Under the pieces are notes generated by a model, which did not search any database, was not told where the DNA came from, and saw nothing but the letters and a program-made list of their open reading frames with translations. Source: Vibrio sp. SCSIO 43135 (GTDB lineage Bacteria > Pseudomonadota > Gammaproteobacteria > Enterobacterales > Vibrionaceae). From it: a stretch of 64,000 bases of DNA. The number at the start of each line of letters is the position of its first letter. Positions within the stretch are counted from its first letter, which is position 1. The position numbers and the translations under genes are program-made. Positions 34,878-44,303 of the stretch are shown here, one piece after another. The DNA is taken from the NCBI RefSeq assembly GCF_023716665.1, contig NZ_CP071860.1, forward strand, positions 1,674,001 through 1,738,000, in the 5' to 3' direction.

Positions 34878-35789
34878 TTAGATTGAATAATCAGAGTCCT
34901 GCATTAACACTGCGATTTGCTCTCTCGCCCAACGATGTGCAGGGTCACTGTCATATTTCGGGTGCCACATCAGCCAGTACTGGTGAGCTTGCGTGGTAAA
35001 TGGTAGTTCTTTGTGAGCGATGGGCCAATGACGAGCAAGGTTCACCGCAATATGCCTAGGCACCACCATCAAGTGTTCACTCGATACTAATGTGTTAATC
35101 GCGGCTGAGAAAAATGGGACTTTCAACGCAATTCGACGCTCAATGCCCTGCTGTTTCAGTACCACATCAGTACTGGAGTCTTTATCGCCCCCACCGGTCA
35201 CTTTAATGTGTGAGTAAGCCGTCAGGTCTTCAACAGATAATGAGTTTTTGCTTGCAAGTGGATGGGTGTCTTTCATTAAGCACACCGAGTTGTCTTCACC
35301 AATCTTAATACTCGACACACCTTTTGGTTGCTCTGCAAACATAGAAGTCGCGAGATGAATGCCTAAATCGTGCATTTTCTCTAAAAAATCGGGTTGCCAT
35401 AAACGATAGGCAACATCGATTTTCGGCGCTGCTTGGTTAAGATATTGAGTAATATTGGGCAGCAAGTACTGAGCAACATAGTCACTGGAAGCGAGCACTA
35501 ACTCACCTTGCCAGTCTTTGGGTTCAAAGGGTTTGTCGCTCAACAAGTGCTCAAACTCGCCCAGCAACGCTTCCAATTTCTGTTTCAGTACCAGAGCCCG
35601 TGGAGTCGGAATTAAGCTGTTCCCTTCACGCACTAAAATGGGGTCACCGCACAGCTCCCGCAATTGGGCCAACTGCCTACTCACTGCCGACTGAGTAATA
35701 TGCAAACGCTGAGCAGCGCGGCTAACATGGCACTCTTCTAACAGCACATGCAGCGAACGAAGTAAGTTCAGATTGATGTTATTTAGCAC
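34878..35789 (-). CDS. LysR-family transcriptional regulator
   Basis: 303 residues from GTG 35789 (AGGTT upstream), which places the helix-turn-helix at the usual distance; the frame is open to 35825. HTH: HVSRAAQRLHITQSAVSRQLAQLREL, followed by the LysR effector domain. It lies between the LysE-family exporter gene and the DUF1028-YfcC-amidohydrolase operon and could control either. No ligand can be read from it. Confidence 0.88.
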   Translation of the reverse strand: MLNNINLNLLRSLHVLLEECHVSRAAQRLHITQSAVSRQLAQLRELCGDPILVREGNSLIPTPRALVLKQKLEALLGEFEHLLSDKPFEPKDWQGELVLASSDYVAQYLLPNITQYLNQAAPKIDVAYRLWQPDFLEKMHDLGIHLATSMFAEQPKGVSSIKIGEDNSVCLMKDTHPLASKNSLSVEDLTAYSHIKVTGGGDKDSSTDVVLKQQGIERRIALKVPFFSAAINTLVSSEHLMVVPRHIAVNLARHWPIAHKELPFTTQAHQYWLMWHPKYDSDPAHRWAREQIAVLMQDSDYSI

Positions 35790-35890
35790 GGTGAACCTGA
35801 GATGATTGAAACACACGGTGTTCAAGTTACCGTAAAACAGAAAGGAGAGAAACTAGCTGTCGCCACCTAGCTTCTCATATTAGGCTGGAG

Positions 35891-36592
35891 TTATTGGTTT
35901 GGCAGCTGACGAAGAAAGTCTTGGAAGCCCGCTTCTTGCACTCGGCTAAGCACCTTACGCAAATCAGCAATTAAGTTATCGTCAGACCAATCGACACGAA
36001 TATCAACCGGTGCTTGAGTCAGGCTCTCAATACGCAATGAAGCCGAATAAGTACCGCGCTTATCGCCCCCTGCCGCTAGAGCGCTTTCCAGCGCAGCAAT
36101 TAAAGCCTCAGGCAGCTGCAGCTCATAATCAGGCTTATAAGCCGGCACTTCTCCCTGTAGCACTTGCTCAGAGTTAACGGTCACGGCTGCAACAAAGGCT
36201 TGAGCAAATGCGGTTATGACCGCGTCGCTCTCTAGCATATTGCCTGCAACCGCGATGTGAGGCAGCGACAACGAACCCACGTAAGAAATATTCTCCTCGC
36301 CGTTAATAAACGCACTGTTGCCTTCTTTATCCATCACCATACATTGGCGTTTGGCAAATTCGGCATCATTACGCTTCAATTGCTCGATCACTTGCTGGCA
36401 GTTCAAGCCTTGTTCCAGTGCCTTTTTTGCGTTATCAGCATACCAAGGGTTAGTGAATAACCCTTGAGTGGCACATGCGCCGACACCACGCCAGCTGTGA
36501 TTAACGTAGCCACCAACGGCAACCCCTCCGGTTGCCGTAATGGAAGCAGATAACCCAGTTTCAGGGTTAACGTGAATAAGTGAAATCGTCAT
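35891..36592 (-). CDS. DUF1028 (Ntn-hydrolase-like) protein
   Basis: 233 residues of the DUF1028 family, predicted to have an N-terminal-nucleophile hydrolase fold, with Thr2/Ser4 near the N-terminus (MTISLIHVNPETG). The family segments VGGYVNHSWRGVGACATQGLFTNPWYA and VMDKEGNSAFINGEEN are visible. The function is unknown; partners here are a YfcC permease and an M20 amidohydrolase, so it could act on a small amide or its lactam. It is 31 bases downstream of yfcC. Confidence 0.82.
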   Translation of the reverse strand: MTISLIHVNPETGLSASITATGGVAVGGYVNHSWRGVGACATQGLFTNPWYADNAKKALEQGLNCQQVIEQLKRNDAEFAKRQCMVMDKEGNSAFINGEENISYVGSLSLPHIAVAGNMLESDAVITAFAQAFVAAVTVNSEQVLQGEVPAYKPDYELQLPEALIAALESALAAGGDKRGTYSASLRIESLTQAPVDIRVDWSDDNLIADLRKVLSRVQEAGFQDFLRQLPNQ

Positions 36593-36623
36593 AGATTCTC
36601 AATACAACTACTTTAGCGAGTGG

Positions 36624-38015
36624 CTAGTAGCCCACCATTTGCCCAATAAATAGAGCAACCCAACACAGTGCGTACACAAACAGCATGAATGGCAAAATCG
36701 CTTTCAACCACTGCTCGTAAGACACACGACCAAGTGCTAGCATGGCCAGCGTACCGCCAGAAGTTGGAACAATCAGGTTAGTTAGGCCATCACCCACTTG
36801 GAATGCTGTGATCATTAGCTGACGGCTCATGCCAACTAAGTCTGCAACTGGGATAAGAATCGGCATCGTCACCATCGCTTGGCCAGAACCAGACGGTACG
36901 AATAGGTTGATTACCCCTTGCACCACACTCGCCACAATCGCAGATACTGCAATAGGCATATCTTGGATCAATGAACTTAACGCACTGACAATGGTGTCGA
37001 TGATTTGCGCTTGGTCGAGAATGATCTGAATCGATGCCGCGACACCAATAACCAGAGCACCAGCTGTCACGCCAGATGCACCTTCCATCATCTGCTTTAC
37101 AATGTTGTTCGCGTTAAGGCCGTTAACCGCACCAATCACAATCGCCATCAATAGGAAGAGACCAGCGATTTCGTTGATGTACCAACCATTAGAGAACACA
37201 CCGTACAGCATGATACCTAGGCCAGCTAAGAAAACGCCTAACGTCAGTTTGTCTTTTTTCCCTAGCGTGTACTCAGATAGGTCTTTGCTTAGTCCTTCTG
37301 CTGAATCTGGCTCTTTAAAGTCCATTTTCGCAACGCGAGTACAGATGTAGTAAGAAAGCAGCGCAAGTGAAGACACTACCATTGCAGCACGCAGCCAAGC
37401 ACCCGAGAAGGTTGGCAACTCAGCAATGCCCTGTGCAACGCCCACTGTGTATGGGTTGATCGGGGAAAGTGCGAAACCCACACCGATACCGCCCACCGCC
37501 ATAACGGTGCCCACTAAACTAGAGTAACCAACAGCGGCAGAAATCAGAACCGCCACTGGGACTAAGGCAATGTTATTTTCAAAGCCGACAGCAACACCAA
37601 AGAAACCGTAAATAAACGTACCTACCGTGATGATCAGGTTACGGTTTTGCACGCCAGCTTTGTTGACTGCAACACCAATGGCATTTTCAAGCGCACCGGT
37701 GCGTTGCAGAATGTGGAACAAACCACCCGCAATAAATACGATGAACAAGTAAGGCGCAGCGCTAATAAGGCCTTTCGGGATCGCTACAAAAATATCGAAG
37801 AAATGCACAGATGGAACATCGCTTAAATAGGCGAATGAATCTGCCACTACGGTGGTTTTACCATCGACAACGACTCGTTCAAACTCACCTGCTGGAACAA
37901 TGAAAGTTAGCAAGTAAGTGGCAACGAGAATCATGAAGATCAGCACCATTGGATCTGGCATGTTTTTATACCAAACCTTCTTTTCTGTCGTCTCCATTTT
38001 ATTTGTCATATCCAT
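36624..38015 (-). CDS. YfcC-family permease
   Basis: 463 residues, about 12 membrane helices, YfcC/DcuC-type (ArsB/NhaD-IT superfamily). It starts KKVWYKNMPDPMVLIFMILVATYLLTFIVPAGEFERV and contains GGIGVGFALSPINPYTVGVAQGIAELP and the inverted-repeat half LFVPSGSGQAMVTMPILIPVADLVGMSRQ. Members transport C4-dicarboxylates or amino-acid-like compounds; the substrate is unknown. The gene has AAGGAG upstream and follows the amidohydrolase by 112 bases. Confidence 0.87.
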   Translation of the reverse strand: MDMTNKMETTEKKVWYKNMPDPMVLIFMILVATYLLTFIVPAGEFERVVVDGKTTVVADSFAYLSDVPSVHFFDIFVAIPKGLISAAPYLFIVFIAGGLFHILQRTGALENAIGVAVNKAGVQNRNLIITVGTFIYGFFGVAVGFENNIALVPVAVLISAAVGYSSLVGTVMAVGGIGVGFALSPINPYTVGVAQGIAELPTFSGAWLRAAMVVSSLALLSYYICTRVAKMDFKEPDSAEGLSKDLSEYTLGKKDKLTLGVFLAGLGIMLYGVFSNGWYINEIAGLFLLMAIVIGAVNGLNANNIVKQMMEGASGVTAGALVIGVAASIQIILDQAQIIDTIVSALSSLIQDMPIAVSAIVASVVQGVINLFVPSGSGQAMVTMPILIPVADLVGMSRQLMITAFQVGDGLTNLIVPTSGGTLAMLALGRVSYEQWLKAILPFMLFVYALCWVALFIGQMVGY

Positions 38016-38127
38016 AGCATAGTCTCTCCTTAGTATAGGAATGGATGCCCAATCGTTTGAACACCCAAATTCACAAGCGACCTCAAATAAGGTTTAAAGT
38101 GCTTAACGGGAGGCAGGTTTACCTACC

Positions 38128-39381
38128 TTATGTGTGTTGTTGTTTCATTCGCAAACAGAAGTGATTTAGGACTTCAACGCCCGCTCGCAGGTCTTGCTGC
38201 AAAATCGCTTCGTCTGGGTGATGGCTAATGCCATCGGTACAACGCATAAACAGCATCGCAATGTCGGTTAGCTTACTCACGGCTAGCCCATCATGGCCCG
38301 CCCCGCTGAATAAGTGTTTAGCTTCAATACCAGCTTGCCCAATCGCTTCAGCAAGCGTGGCAGACAGCGCATCAGAACAAGTCACAGCGGCTTGCTCATA
38401 AGTTTGCTCGTGGCGATATTGCAGGTTGTACTGAGCCATCAAAGAGTTGATGTCTGCCAACATTTCCTCGCGCGCAGCAATACGTGAAGCATCGTTTGGT
38501 GAACGAAGTTCGATGGTAAAATCCGTTTGCTGAGGGATCACATTCACGCCGTTCGGATAGTTGGCAATCTTACCCACCACGCCGACTAAATCGTCTTCAC
38601 GCTTACACAGCTGATCGAACATATGAATGATTTGTGCCGCGCCCACTAGCGCATCTTGACGTAGGTTCATAGGCACTGTGCCAGCATGGCCGGCCTTACC
38701 AAGAATCGAAAGCGTGTGGCGCTCGATACCCGTCATGGCAGTCACTACACCTACTGGTAGGTTCGCTTGTTCAAGCTGAGGGCCTTGCTCGATATGCACT
38801 TCCAAAAAACCTAATACCGAGTCTCTATCGTAGGCATCTTGCGCAATCTTCTCTGGCTGGCAGCCAAACTGAATCAAGGCGTCTTTCATGCTCACGCCAT
38901 GAGTGTCTACGGCCTCTAGCATACTTGGGTCAAACGTCCCTGAAATCGCTTTTGAGCCCAGCAATGTCGATTGAAAGCGCGTGCCCTCTTCATCACTGAA
39001 TGCAATAACATCGATGTGGAACGGAAACGCGACTTGGTTTTGGTGGAAATGATGCACCAATGCGAGCGGTAAAATCACACCTAAAATGCCGTCGTATTTA
39101 CCACCGTTTGGCACCGTATCTTGGTGTGAGCCAAAAATCAGCGTTTTCGCGTTTGGGTTTTCACTCTTGTAACGGCCAATCAAGTTTGCAGCGTTATCTA
39201 GGCGAACTTCCATCCCAGATTGTTGCATCCACTCACGGAGTTTCTGGTTTGCCGCCGCGTGCTCTTCACTGGCACACAAACGGGTTACCCCTTCACTGTC
39301 TGGATCTTTGGTTTGGCTACAAAACGCGATGCTTTCTAACCATTCCCACGCCAAGCTGGCTGTTTCTACGAATTTTTCCAT
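38128..39381 (-). CDS. M20 Zn-dependent hydrolase, allantoate amidohydrolase / N-carbamoyl-amino-acid hydrolase type
   Basis: 417 residues from ATG 39381 (frame open to 39513). Metal ligands are H86, D97, E131/E132 and H196, seen in GSHQDTVPNGGKYDG, SDEEGTRF and EVHIEQGP. These are the AllC/HyuC-type motifs, with a lid-dimer domain between. It hydrolyses ureido or carbamoyl amide bonds, e.g. allantoate or N-carbamoyl amino acids. It is the first gene of an operon with YfcC permease and DUF1028, opposite the FadR-type regulator across palindromes at 39417-39462. An allantoin pathway is not supported since no allantoinase or urate gene is present. Confidence 0.87.
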   Translation of the reverse strand: MEKFVETASLAWEWLESIAFCSQTKDPDSEGVTRLCASEEHAAANQKLREWMQQSGMEVRLDNAANLIGRYKSENPNAKTLIFGSHQDTVPNGGKYDGILGVILPLALVHHFHQNQVAFPFHIDVIAFSDEEGTRFQSTLLGSKAISGTFDPSMLEAVDTHGVSMKDALIQFGCQPEKIAQDAYDRDSVLGFLEVHIEQGPQLEQANLPVGVVTAMTGIERHTLSILGKAGHAGTVPMNLRQDALVGAAQIIHMFDQLCKREDDLVGVVGKIANYPNGVNVIPQQTDFTIELRSPNDASRIAAREEMLADINSLMAQYNLQYRHEQTYEQAAVTCSDALSATLAEAIGQAGIEAKHLFSGAGHDGLAVSKLTDIAMLFMRCTDGISHHPDEAILQQDLRAGVEVLNHFCLRMKQQHT

Positions 39382-39416
39382 GATGAATCGTTCTATTTTT
39401 GACCATATCTTATTTA

Positions 39417-39462
39417 ATTTATCATGATAAATATCAAATGAAAGCCATTTATCATGATAAAT
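39417..39462. promoter_or_regulatory. Two identical 16-base palindromes, probable operator pair
   Basis: Perfect palindrome ATTTATCATGATAAAT at 39417-39432 and again at 39447-39462, exactly 30 bases apart, about three helical turns. They lie 36-66 bases upstream of the amidohydrolase start and 155-200 bases before the FadR-type regulator. A related copy GTTTATCGTGATAAAT occurs at 49098. They fit co-operative binding by the adjacent GntR/FCD regulator, although GntR operators are usually shorter. Confidence 0.75.
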
Positions 39463-39616
39463 AGCTTTTTTGTGAGTGTGATTCGATCGATAATCGGATG
39501 GTTTCATAGCCAAAAGATATGCGTGGCGTGATGAAGCAAAAGCAGAAAACAGGTGACATCTGGCAGAAATGCTTCAAAATTCAATCGGTAGCGCACGGAA
39601 TAGAAGGTGATTGACG

Positions 39617-40363
39617 GTGGCAGGCAGCGCAAAGCAAAGAAGAACCCAACAATTGGCAGAATCCATCAAAGCATGGATTGTGGATCAAGCGCTTCAGCCC
39701 GGAGATCGTTTACCCAATGAACTGCAAGTCATGGAGCAGTTCGATGCGTCTAAAAGCACGGTTCGTGAAAGCATGCGCATCCTAGAAGCTCAAGGGATCT
39801 TAAAAACTAAGACAGGGCCCAAAGGTGGAGTGTTTGTCACCGAGATGAGTGAAAAGAAGGCTCAGGCGCTACTTAGTAACTATTTGTTCTTCAAAGATAT
39901 TTCTATTTCAGACCTCTACCAAATTCGCCTCTCTCTTGAACCAGAGATCACCGCATCATTAGCCGGAAGGCTAAGCGACCTGCAACTCGCAGCGCTCGAT
40001 CAACAGATCGACAAATACCAAACCCCACCCGAAGATGTGTACCAAGAGCGCGAGCACCATATTGCTTCTCTGGAATTCCATGGTTTATTAGCCAGTTATT
40101 CCGATAACGAACTGCTCAAATTTATGGTGCGCTTTACCGCCCAAATGCTGACAGAACTAACGATCTATAAAAAACTCTACGAACCGGGTAACCACAAACT
40201 TTGGAATACTGGGGTACAAAGCCAACGTGCGCTTGTAGAAGCCCTACGTAAAGGTGATGCAGTCAAAGCCAAGCAAGTCATGGAACAGCATATGCTGACG
40301 GCTCATCAACTGATGAAAAAACAAGAAGCCAAAGTCGCAAATCGCTTTATAACAGAGGGTTAA
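39617..40363 (+). CDS. GntR-family regulator, FadR/FCD type
   Basis: 248 residues from GTG 39617, which has AAGGTGA six bases before it; an in-frame TTG lies directly after that ribosome site at 39611 and is less likely. N-terminal winged helix (about 8-70: LPNELQVMEQFDASKSTVRESMRILEAQGIL), then an FCD effector domain (about 95-225) binding a carboxylate-type ligand. It is divergent from the amidohydrolase-YfcC-DUF1028 operon and should bind the paired palindromes between them. Confidence 0.9.
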   Translation: MAGSAKQRRTQQLAESIKAWIVDQALQPGDRLPNELQVMEQFDASKSTVRESMRILEAQGILKTKTGPKGGVFVTEMSEKKAQALLSNYLFFKDISISDLYQIRLSLEPEITASLAGRLSDLQLAALDQQIDKYQTPPEDVYQEREHHIASLEFHGLLASYSDNELLKFMVRFTAQMLTELTIYKKLYEPGNHKLWNTGVQSQRALVEALRKGDAVKAKQVMEQHMLTAHQLMKKQEAKVANRFITEG

Positions 40364-40517
40364 ACCCCCTCTAGATTACCCTCTCCTCATTCGACACTTC
40401 ACACTCTTGGCTGTAAGTTAGCGATAGCTTATTTACATGGTCACAACTTTCCTTTGCATGCCTCAAAATCAGAGTAAATAGCCTACAATAGTAATAAAAT
40501 TATAAATGGAGTTGTTC

Positions 40518-42974
40518 ATGTCATTGGTCACACGCTGGTTCGATAATATTTCGATCCAGAAAAAGCTGCTGGTTTGTTTCTCGATCCCAGTTTTACTCAT
40601 GCTGCTTGTCTCCATCTCCGTGTACAACAATACTCAATCCATGGTGGAGGACAACCATTGGGTTACCCACACCCATAAGGCCATCGCTCGCGCTCAAGAA
40701 CTGCTGAGCCTAGTCGTGGATATGGAAACAGGCCAACGTGGTTACCTCATCACTGGTGATGAAGTCTTTCTTGAACCCTACAACCAAGCACTTCAAGTGT
40801 GGGCTCAAAAACTCCAAACCCTTTCCCACCAAGTCAGCGATAACCCGCCTCAAGTCGAACGTCTCGCCGTAGTTGATAGCCTGCACAAGCAATGGCTAGC
40901 GGAAGCAGGCACATACGCGATCAATCAGCGAAAACTGGTCGTCGAGGGAAAAGCTGAAATGACCAGCGTTGTGGAGCTGATTCAGCAGCAAACCGGCAAA
41001 CAAATCATCGACCAAATCCGTCTCGAAATCGCTCGTTTTATTGAAATCGAACAAGAGCTTATCGATATTCGAGTTATCAAATCCGATAGTTCGGCTGAAC
41101 GCACCAGTATGGTATTGCTCATCGGTACATTACTTTCTGCCGCCATTTCCATGATTGTGGCGTTGTGGTCTTCGATTCGAGTTAAACAGCGAATTCAATT
41201 GCTGGTTGAAGCCACACGAAAAGTCGCTTCTGGCCACCTAGCGGAGGGAGTTGCGACCCTACATCATAAGTATGACCTCACAGGCCACGATGAAGTCGCC
41301 CAGTTGACCAATAGCTTCAAAGACATGGCAACAAACCTTGTCGAAAGTGACCAGAAAATGCGCAGCTACAACGAAACCCTAGAACAAGAGCGCAAGAAAG
41401 CAGAAGCCGCCGCCAAAGCAAAAAGCGAGTTCCTTTCAACCATGAGCCACGAGATCCGCACGCCGATGAATGGGGTGCTGGGCATGTCGCAGATCATTGC
41501 CAATGAAACCAAAGAGCCAAAAACTAAAGAATACATCAAGGTGATCCTCGATTCCGGCCAGCACCTGATGACGATTCTCAACGACATTCTCGACTTCTCT
41601 AAAGTCGAAGAAAACAAACTCGAACTAGAGGCTGCCCCTTTTAACATCAGCCAAGTGATTTCTCCGGTGTACGGAGCACTTGAACCTTTAGTCGAAGAAA
41701 AGAACATCCAATTAGTGAACGAGAACAATGTACCTAGCTCGCTTGAATTCACTGGAGACTGCGCCCGCATTCGCCAAATCTTGTTCAACCTAGGTGGTAA
41801 TGCCGTCAAGTTTACCAAACAAGGGCAAGTTCTTATTCGCAGCCACTTCGACAAGAAACATAATCAGCTGATTTTCGACGTAGAGGATACTGGTATAGGT
41901 ATCGCAAAGGACCAGCAAGTGAACATTTTCAACTCATTTGAGCAGGCCGATACCTCGACCACCCGAAAATTTGGCGGTACAGGTCTGGGGCTTGCGATTG
42001 TGAAAAAGCTGGTAGATCTTATGGGCGGGAAAATCACATTAACCAGCACTGAGGGGATGGGGTCGCACTTTCGCGTAGAACTTCCCATCTCTTGGACAGA
42101 ATCGAGCGTAGCATCGCCGGTCGAAGCGCCTGTAGAAACTGCCACAGCCTGCCAAGCACACTTGCGGGTGCTACTGGTCGAAGATAACCGTGTTAATGCG
42201 ATTGTGGCGCGTAACTTCTGTGAGCAGCAGGGTTTTAGCGTTGATGTTGCAGAAAATGGCCGAGTAGCTGTTGAGAAGGTTCAACACAACCAATACGATT
42301 TAATTTTGATGGACAACCATATGCCCGAAATGAACGGCATAGAGGCCACGCGCTATATCAGAAAAGAACTGGGCATCAATACCCTGCTATTTGCCTACAC
42401 CGCCGATGTGTTCAGAGAAGCGCATGACGGCTTTATCGCCGCTGGTGCCGACCAAGTTCTTACAAAACCCCTGCAACAAGAAAGTTTTGCTGACGCGCTC
42501 AATAAATTTGCCTCGCGCCTTCCTCATGCCGACGCACAACCAGAACCTTCACCAAACGTTGTACCACTCCACCGCCAACCCGTAGAGGCCTTGAGCTTAA
42601 CAGAAGAAGAACTGAGCGAGTCGGAAGTAGTGGCAAGTTTGATCGAGGATAACGCAGCGCTATTAGAAATCCTTGATAGCATGATCAGCAGCTTCGATTC
42701 ATCGGTCGATGAGTTGATTTCGCTGTGTCTTGCGAAAGACTGGCCATCGTTACAACGCACTTTGCATGCGACTAAAGGAATGGCGCTTAGTCTTGGACTA
42801 CCAATAATGGCCAATCAAGCGCTTGAGCTAGAGCGTCAACTTAAGCAACAACAGCCACCGAGCATCGAACAGTTGCAAAAGTTGGTCAATCGAATGCAAA
42901 TCAACATTCATCAAGGCCACCGAATGATTGAACAATATGCCCCACCACCAAGCAGTTCTCAATACGCTGGATAG
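40518..42974 (+). CDS. Hybrid sensor histidine kinase with CHASE3, HAMP, receiver and Hpt domains
   Basis: 818 residues from ATG 40518, which has GGAG six bases upstream. Layout: membrane helix 1 (about 12-35), a CHASE3 sensor region with AQELLSLVVDMETGQRGYLITGDEVFL, membrane helix 2 (about 195-220), HAMP, HisKA with His311 (FLSTMSHEIRTPMNG), HATPase, receiver with Asp599 (LILMDNHMPEMNG), and Hpt with His750 (LHATKGMALSL). Such tripartite kinases run a phosphorelay to an unknown output regulator; no separate response regulator is adjacent. The input is likely periplasmic. No gene partner can be named. Confidence 0.92.
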   Translation: MSLVTRWFDNISIQKKLLVCFSIPVLLMLLVSISVYNNTQSMVEDNHWVTHTHKAIARAQELLSLVVDMETGQRGYLITGDEVFLEPYNQALQVWAQKLQTLSHQVSDNPPQVERLAVVDSLHKQWLAEAGTYAINQRKLVVEGKAEMTSVVELIQQQTGKQIIDQIRLEIARFIEIEQELIDIRVIKSDSSAERTSMVLLIGTLLSAAISMIVALWSSIRVKQRIQLLVEATRKVASGHLAEGVATLHHKYDLTGHDEVAQLTNSFKDMATNLVESDQKMRSYNETLEQERKKAEAAAKAKSEFLSTMSHEIRTPMNGVLGMSQIIANETKEPKTKEYIKVILDSGQHLMTILNDILDFSKVEENKLELEAAPFNISQVISPVYGALEPLVEEKNIQLVNENNVPSSLEFTGDCARIRQILFNLGGNAVKFTKQGQVLIRSHFDKKHNQLIFDVEDTGIGIAKDQQVNIFNSFEQADTSTTRKFGGTGLGLAIVKKLVDLMGGKITLTSTEGMGSHFRVELPISWTESSVASPVEAPVETATACQAHLRVLLVEDNRVNAIVARNFCEQQGFSVDVAENGRVAVEKVQHNQYDLILMDNHMPEMNGIEATRYIRKELGINTLLFAYTADVFREAHDGFIAAGADQVLTKPLQQESFADALNKFASRLPHADAQPEPSPNVVPLHRQPVEALSLTEEELSESEVVASLIEDNAALLEILDSMISSFDSSVDELISLCLAKDWPSLQRTLHATKGMALSLGLPIMANQALELERQLKQQQPPSIEQLQKLVNRMQINIHQGHRMIEQYAPPPSSSQYAG

Positions 42975-42993
42975 CCCCAAAACAAGCTGGTAC

Positions 42994-43034
42994 AAAAAGG
43001 CCGTTAACCCATTATTTATGATGGATTAACGGCC
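42994..43034 (-). terminator. Terminator shared by the kinase and DUF2999 genes
   Basis: A long stem GGCCGTTAACCCAT... / ...ATGGATTAACGGCC (42999-43034) with one mismatch and a TATTTATG-type loop, and a T run on the minus strand (42994-42998). It sits 41 bases from the DUF2999 stop. Confidence 0.88.
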
Positions 43035-43075
43035 TATTCGTTTGCGAAGTGTATTGCTAATAGAGTAGCAGCAAC

Positions 43076-43339
43076 TTACTGGTTTTGAGACTGATCCAGC
43101 TGTGCTTTCGCCGCTTCTACTTTCGAGAAATCTAGGCCTAGCTCTTCTACCGCTTCTTTAATCAGCGCAGGGTTTTGCATCACTTGGCCCATTAGCATTT
43201 GTAGCTGTTCTTGCGGCAAGCCAAGTTGGCCAATAGTCGCCATTGCAGCCAAAGGGTTTTGCGTCAGCGTCTGAAAAAGCTCGTTGATTTGCTCGTCACT
43301 GATGTTGTTCTCTTTCAGCATTGCTAGAATTGGGTTCAT
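43076..43339 (-). CDS. DUF2999-family small protein
   Basis: 87 residues, acidic and helical, rich in Leu, Gln and Met (EQINELFQTLTQNPLAAMATIG; EQLQMLMGQVMQNPALIKEAVEELGLDFSKVE). This matches the vibrio-specific DUF2999 family; function unknown. The two halves show a faint helical repeat around QTLTQNPL and GQVMQNPAL. It has its own terminator, so it is probably monocistronic. Confidence 0.8.
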   Translation of the reverse strand: MNPILAMLKENNISDEQINELFQTLTQNPLAAMATIGQLGLPQEQLQMLMGQVMQNPALIKEAVEELGLDFSKVEAAKAQLDQSQNQ

Positions 43340-43481
43340 TCGATTACCTTTTAAATGACTTACTTGTTTAATAACTAGGGTCCCAGTCTAGCATCAGCGC
43401 AGTTCGTGTTGAACAGCAAACCTTTCACTCTCACCAATTCACGTGCAACGCTGATAACTGCTGCGCGTATTTACAGTGTAA

Positions 43482-43507
43482 AAAGCCCAGCGAAAGAGCT
43501 GGGCTTT
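43482..43507 (-). terminator. Terminator of the mannitol-like PTS operon
   Basis: AAAGCCCAGC (43482-43491) and GCTGGGCTTT (43498-43507) with loop GAAAGA; followed by T on the minus strand. It ends the operon that starts at 48823. Confidence 0.9.
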
Positions 43508-43530
43508 AATGTTAATTGAGATAGGCTGGC

Positions 43531-44277
43531 TTAATACAGCGATTCAAACTCCGCAATTATTGGTTTGCCTCGAAGCAGCAGGAAGTTCAAAAATCGGCTG
43601 GTCGAAGTGGTGAGTATTTTTTCTTCATCCACACCGTGTTTTTCCAGCAGTGCAATCGCTAAGTCTAGCTTGGAGATTTCCTCACAAAAGTGAGCATCCG
43701 AGCCGGTGCTAAAAAACACGCCAATCTCTTTACCCATCGCCACAATTTGGTCGCAGCGGGTATCGCTGCCTTTACGGCTTTTTCCGGTTAACGATGTATT
43801 GTTCACTTCAATCGCAACGTTATGTTCTTTCGCACAACGCAGCACCTGTTCCATATCAAACGGGTAGTTTGGATTACCAAGGTGGCCCAGTACGTCAACC
43901 CGGCCACTCTTTATCGCGTTGATCAATGCACGGGTATGTTCCGCTTCAGTTGAGGGCTTAAATACTGGCTCGTGAAAGCTCGCAATAACCCAATCGAGAT
44001 GTTGGTCGGAAGACGGTGGTAGATCTATCTCTCCTGCTACGTTAAGCGTGTTAGCTTCCACGCCACGCAGAATACCCACCTCATGAAGGAAGCGGGGCAA
44101 AATTCTTTGATTATTGAAATACCAGTAATGGGGGGCGCCTGGCATTTCTGGAGCATGATCGGTCGCACAAAGAAGTTTTAGCCCCTTATTCTTAGCTGCT
44201 TGAGCATTTTCTATAATGGTGCTGTAGGCGTGTCCACTGGCAATCGTGTGGGTGTGGCTATCAATAACGATATCCAT
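43531..44277 (-). CDS. PHP-domain phosphatase, YcdX-like
   Basis: 248 residues, trinuclear-metal PHP phosphatase: H8 and H10 in DSHTHTIASGH, D40/H41 in CATDHAPEMPG, and later HEPVFKPS, LGHLGNPNY, EVNNTSL and TGSDAHF supply the other ligands. E. coli YcdX is a close match in length. It is 26 bases after the YggC-like kinase in the mannitol-like PTS operon and could remove a phosphate from a bisphosphate made by that kinase; this pairing is inference. Start with GAGGAG. Confidence 0.88.
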   Translation of the reverse strand: MDIVIDSHTHTIASGHAYSTIIENAQAAKNKGLKLLCATDHAPEMPGAPHYWYFNNQRILPRFLHEVGILRGVEANTLNVAGEIDLPPSSDQHLDWVIASFHEPVFKPSTEAEHTRALINAIKSGRVDVLGHLGNPNYPFDMEQVLRCAKEHNVAIEVNNTSLTGKSRKGSDTRCDQIVAMGKEIGVFFSTGSDAHFCEEISKLDLAIALLEKHGVDEEKILTTSTSRFLNFLLLRGKPIIAEFESLY

Positions 44278-44303
44278 AGCAATCTCCTCGCTAGGTGGAC
44301 AAA

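Noticed and set aside
38128..39381. Allantoin degradation operon
   Set aside because: The hydrolase resembles AllC, yet allantoinase, ureidoglycolate enzymes and allantoin permease are absent.
41366..41854. A 162-codon minus-strand frame opposite the hybrid kinase
   Set aside because: Serine-rich, antisense to the conserved HisKA region, no start signal; it is a reading shadow.
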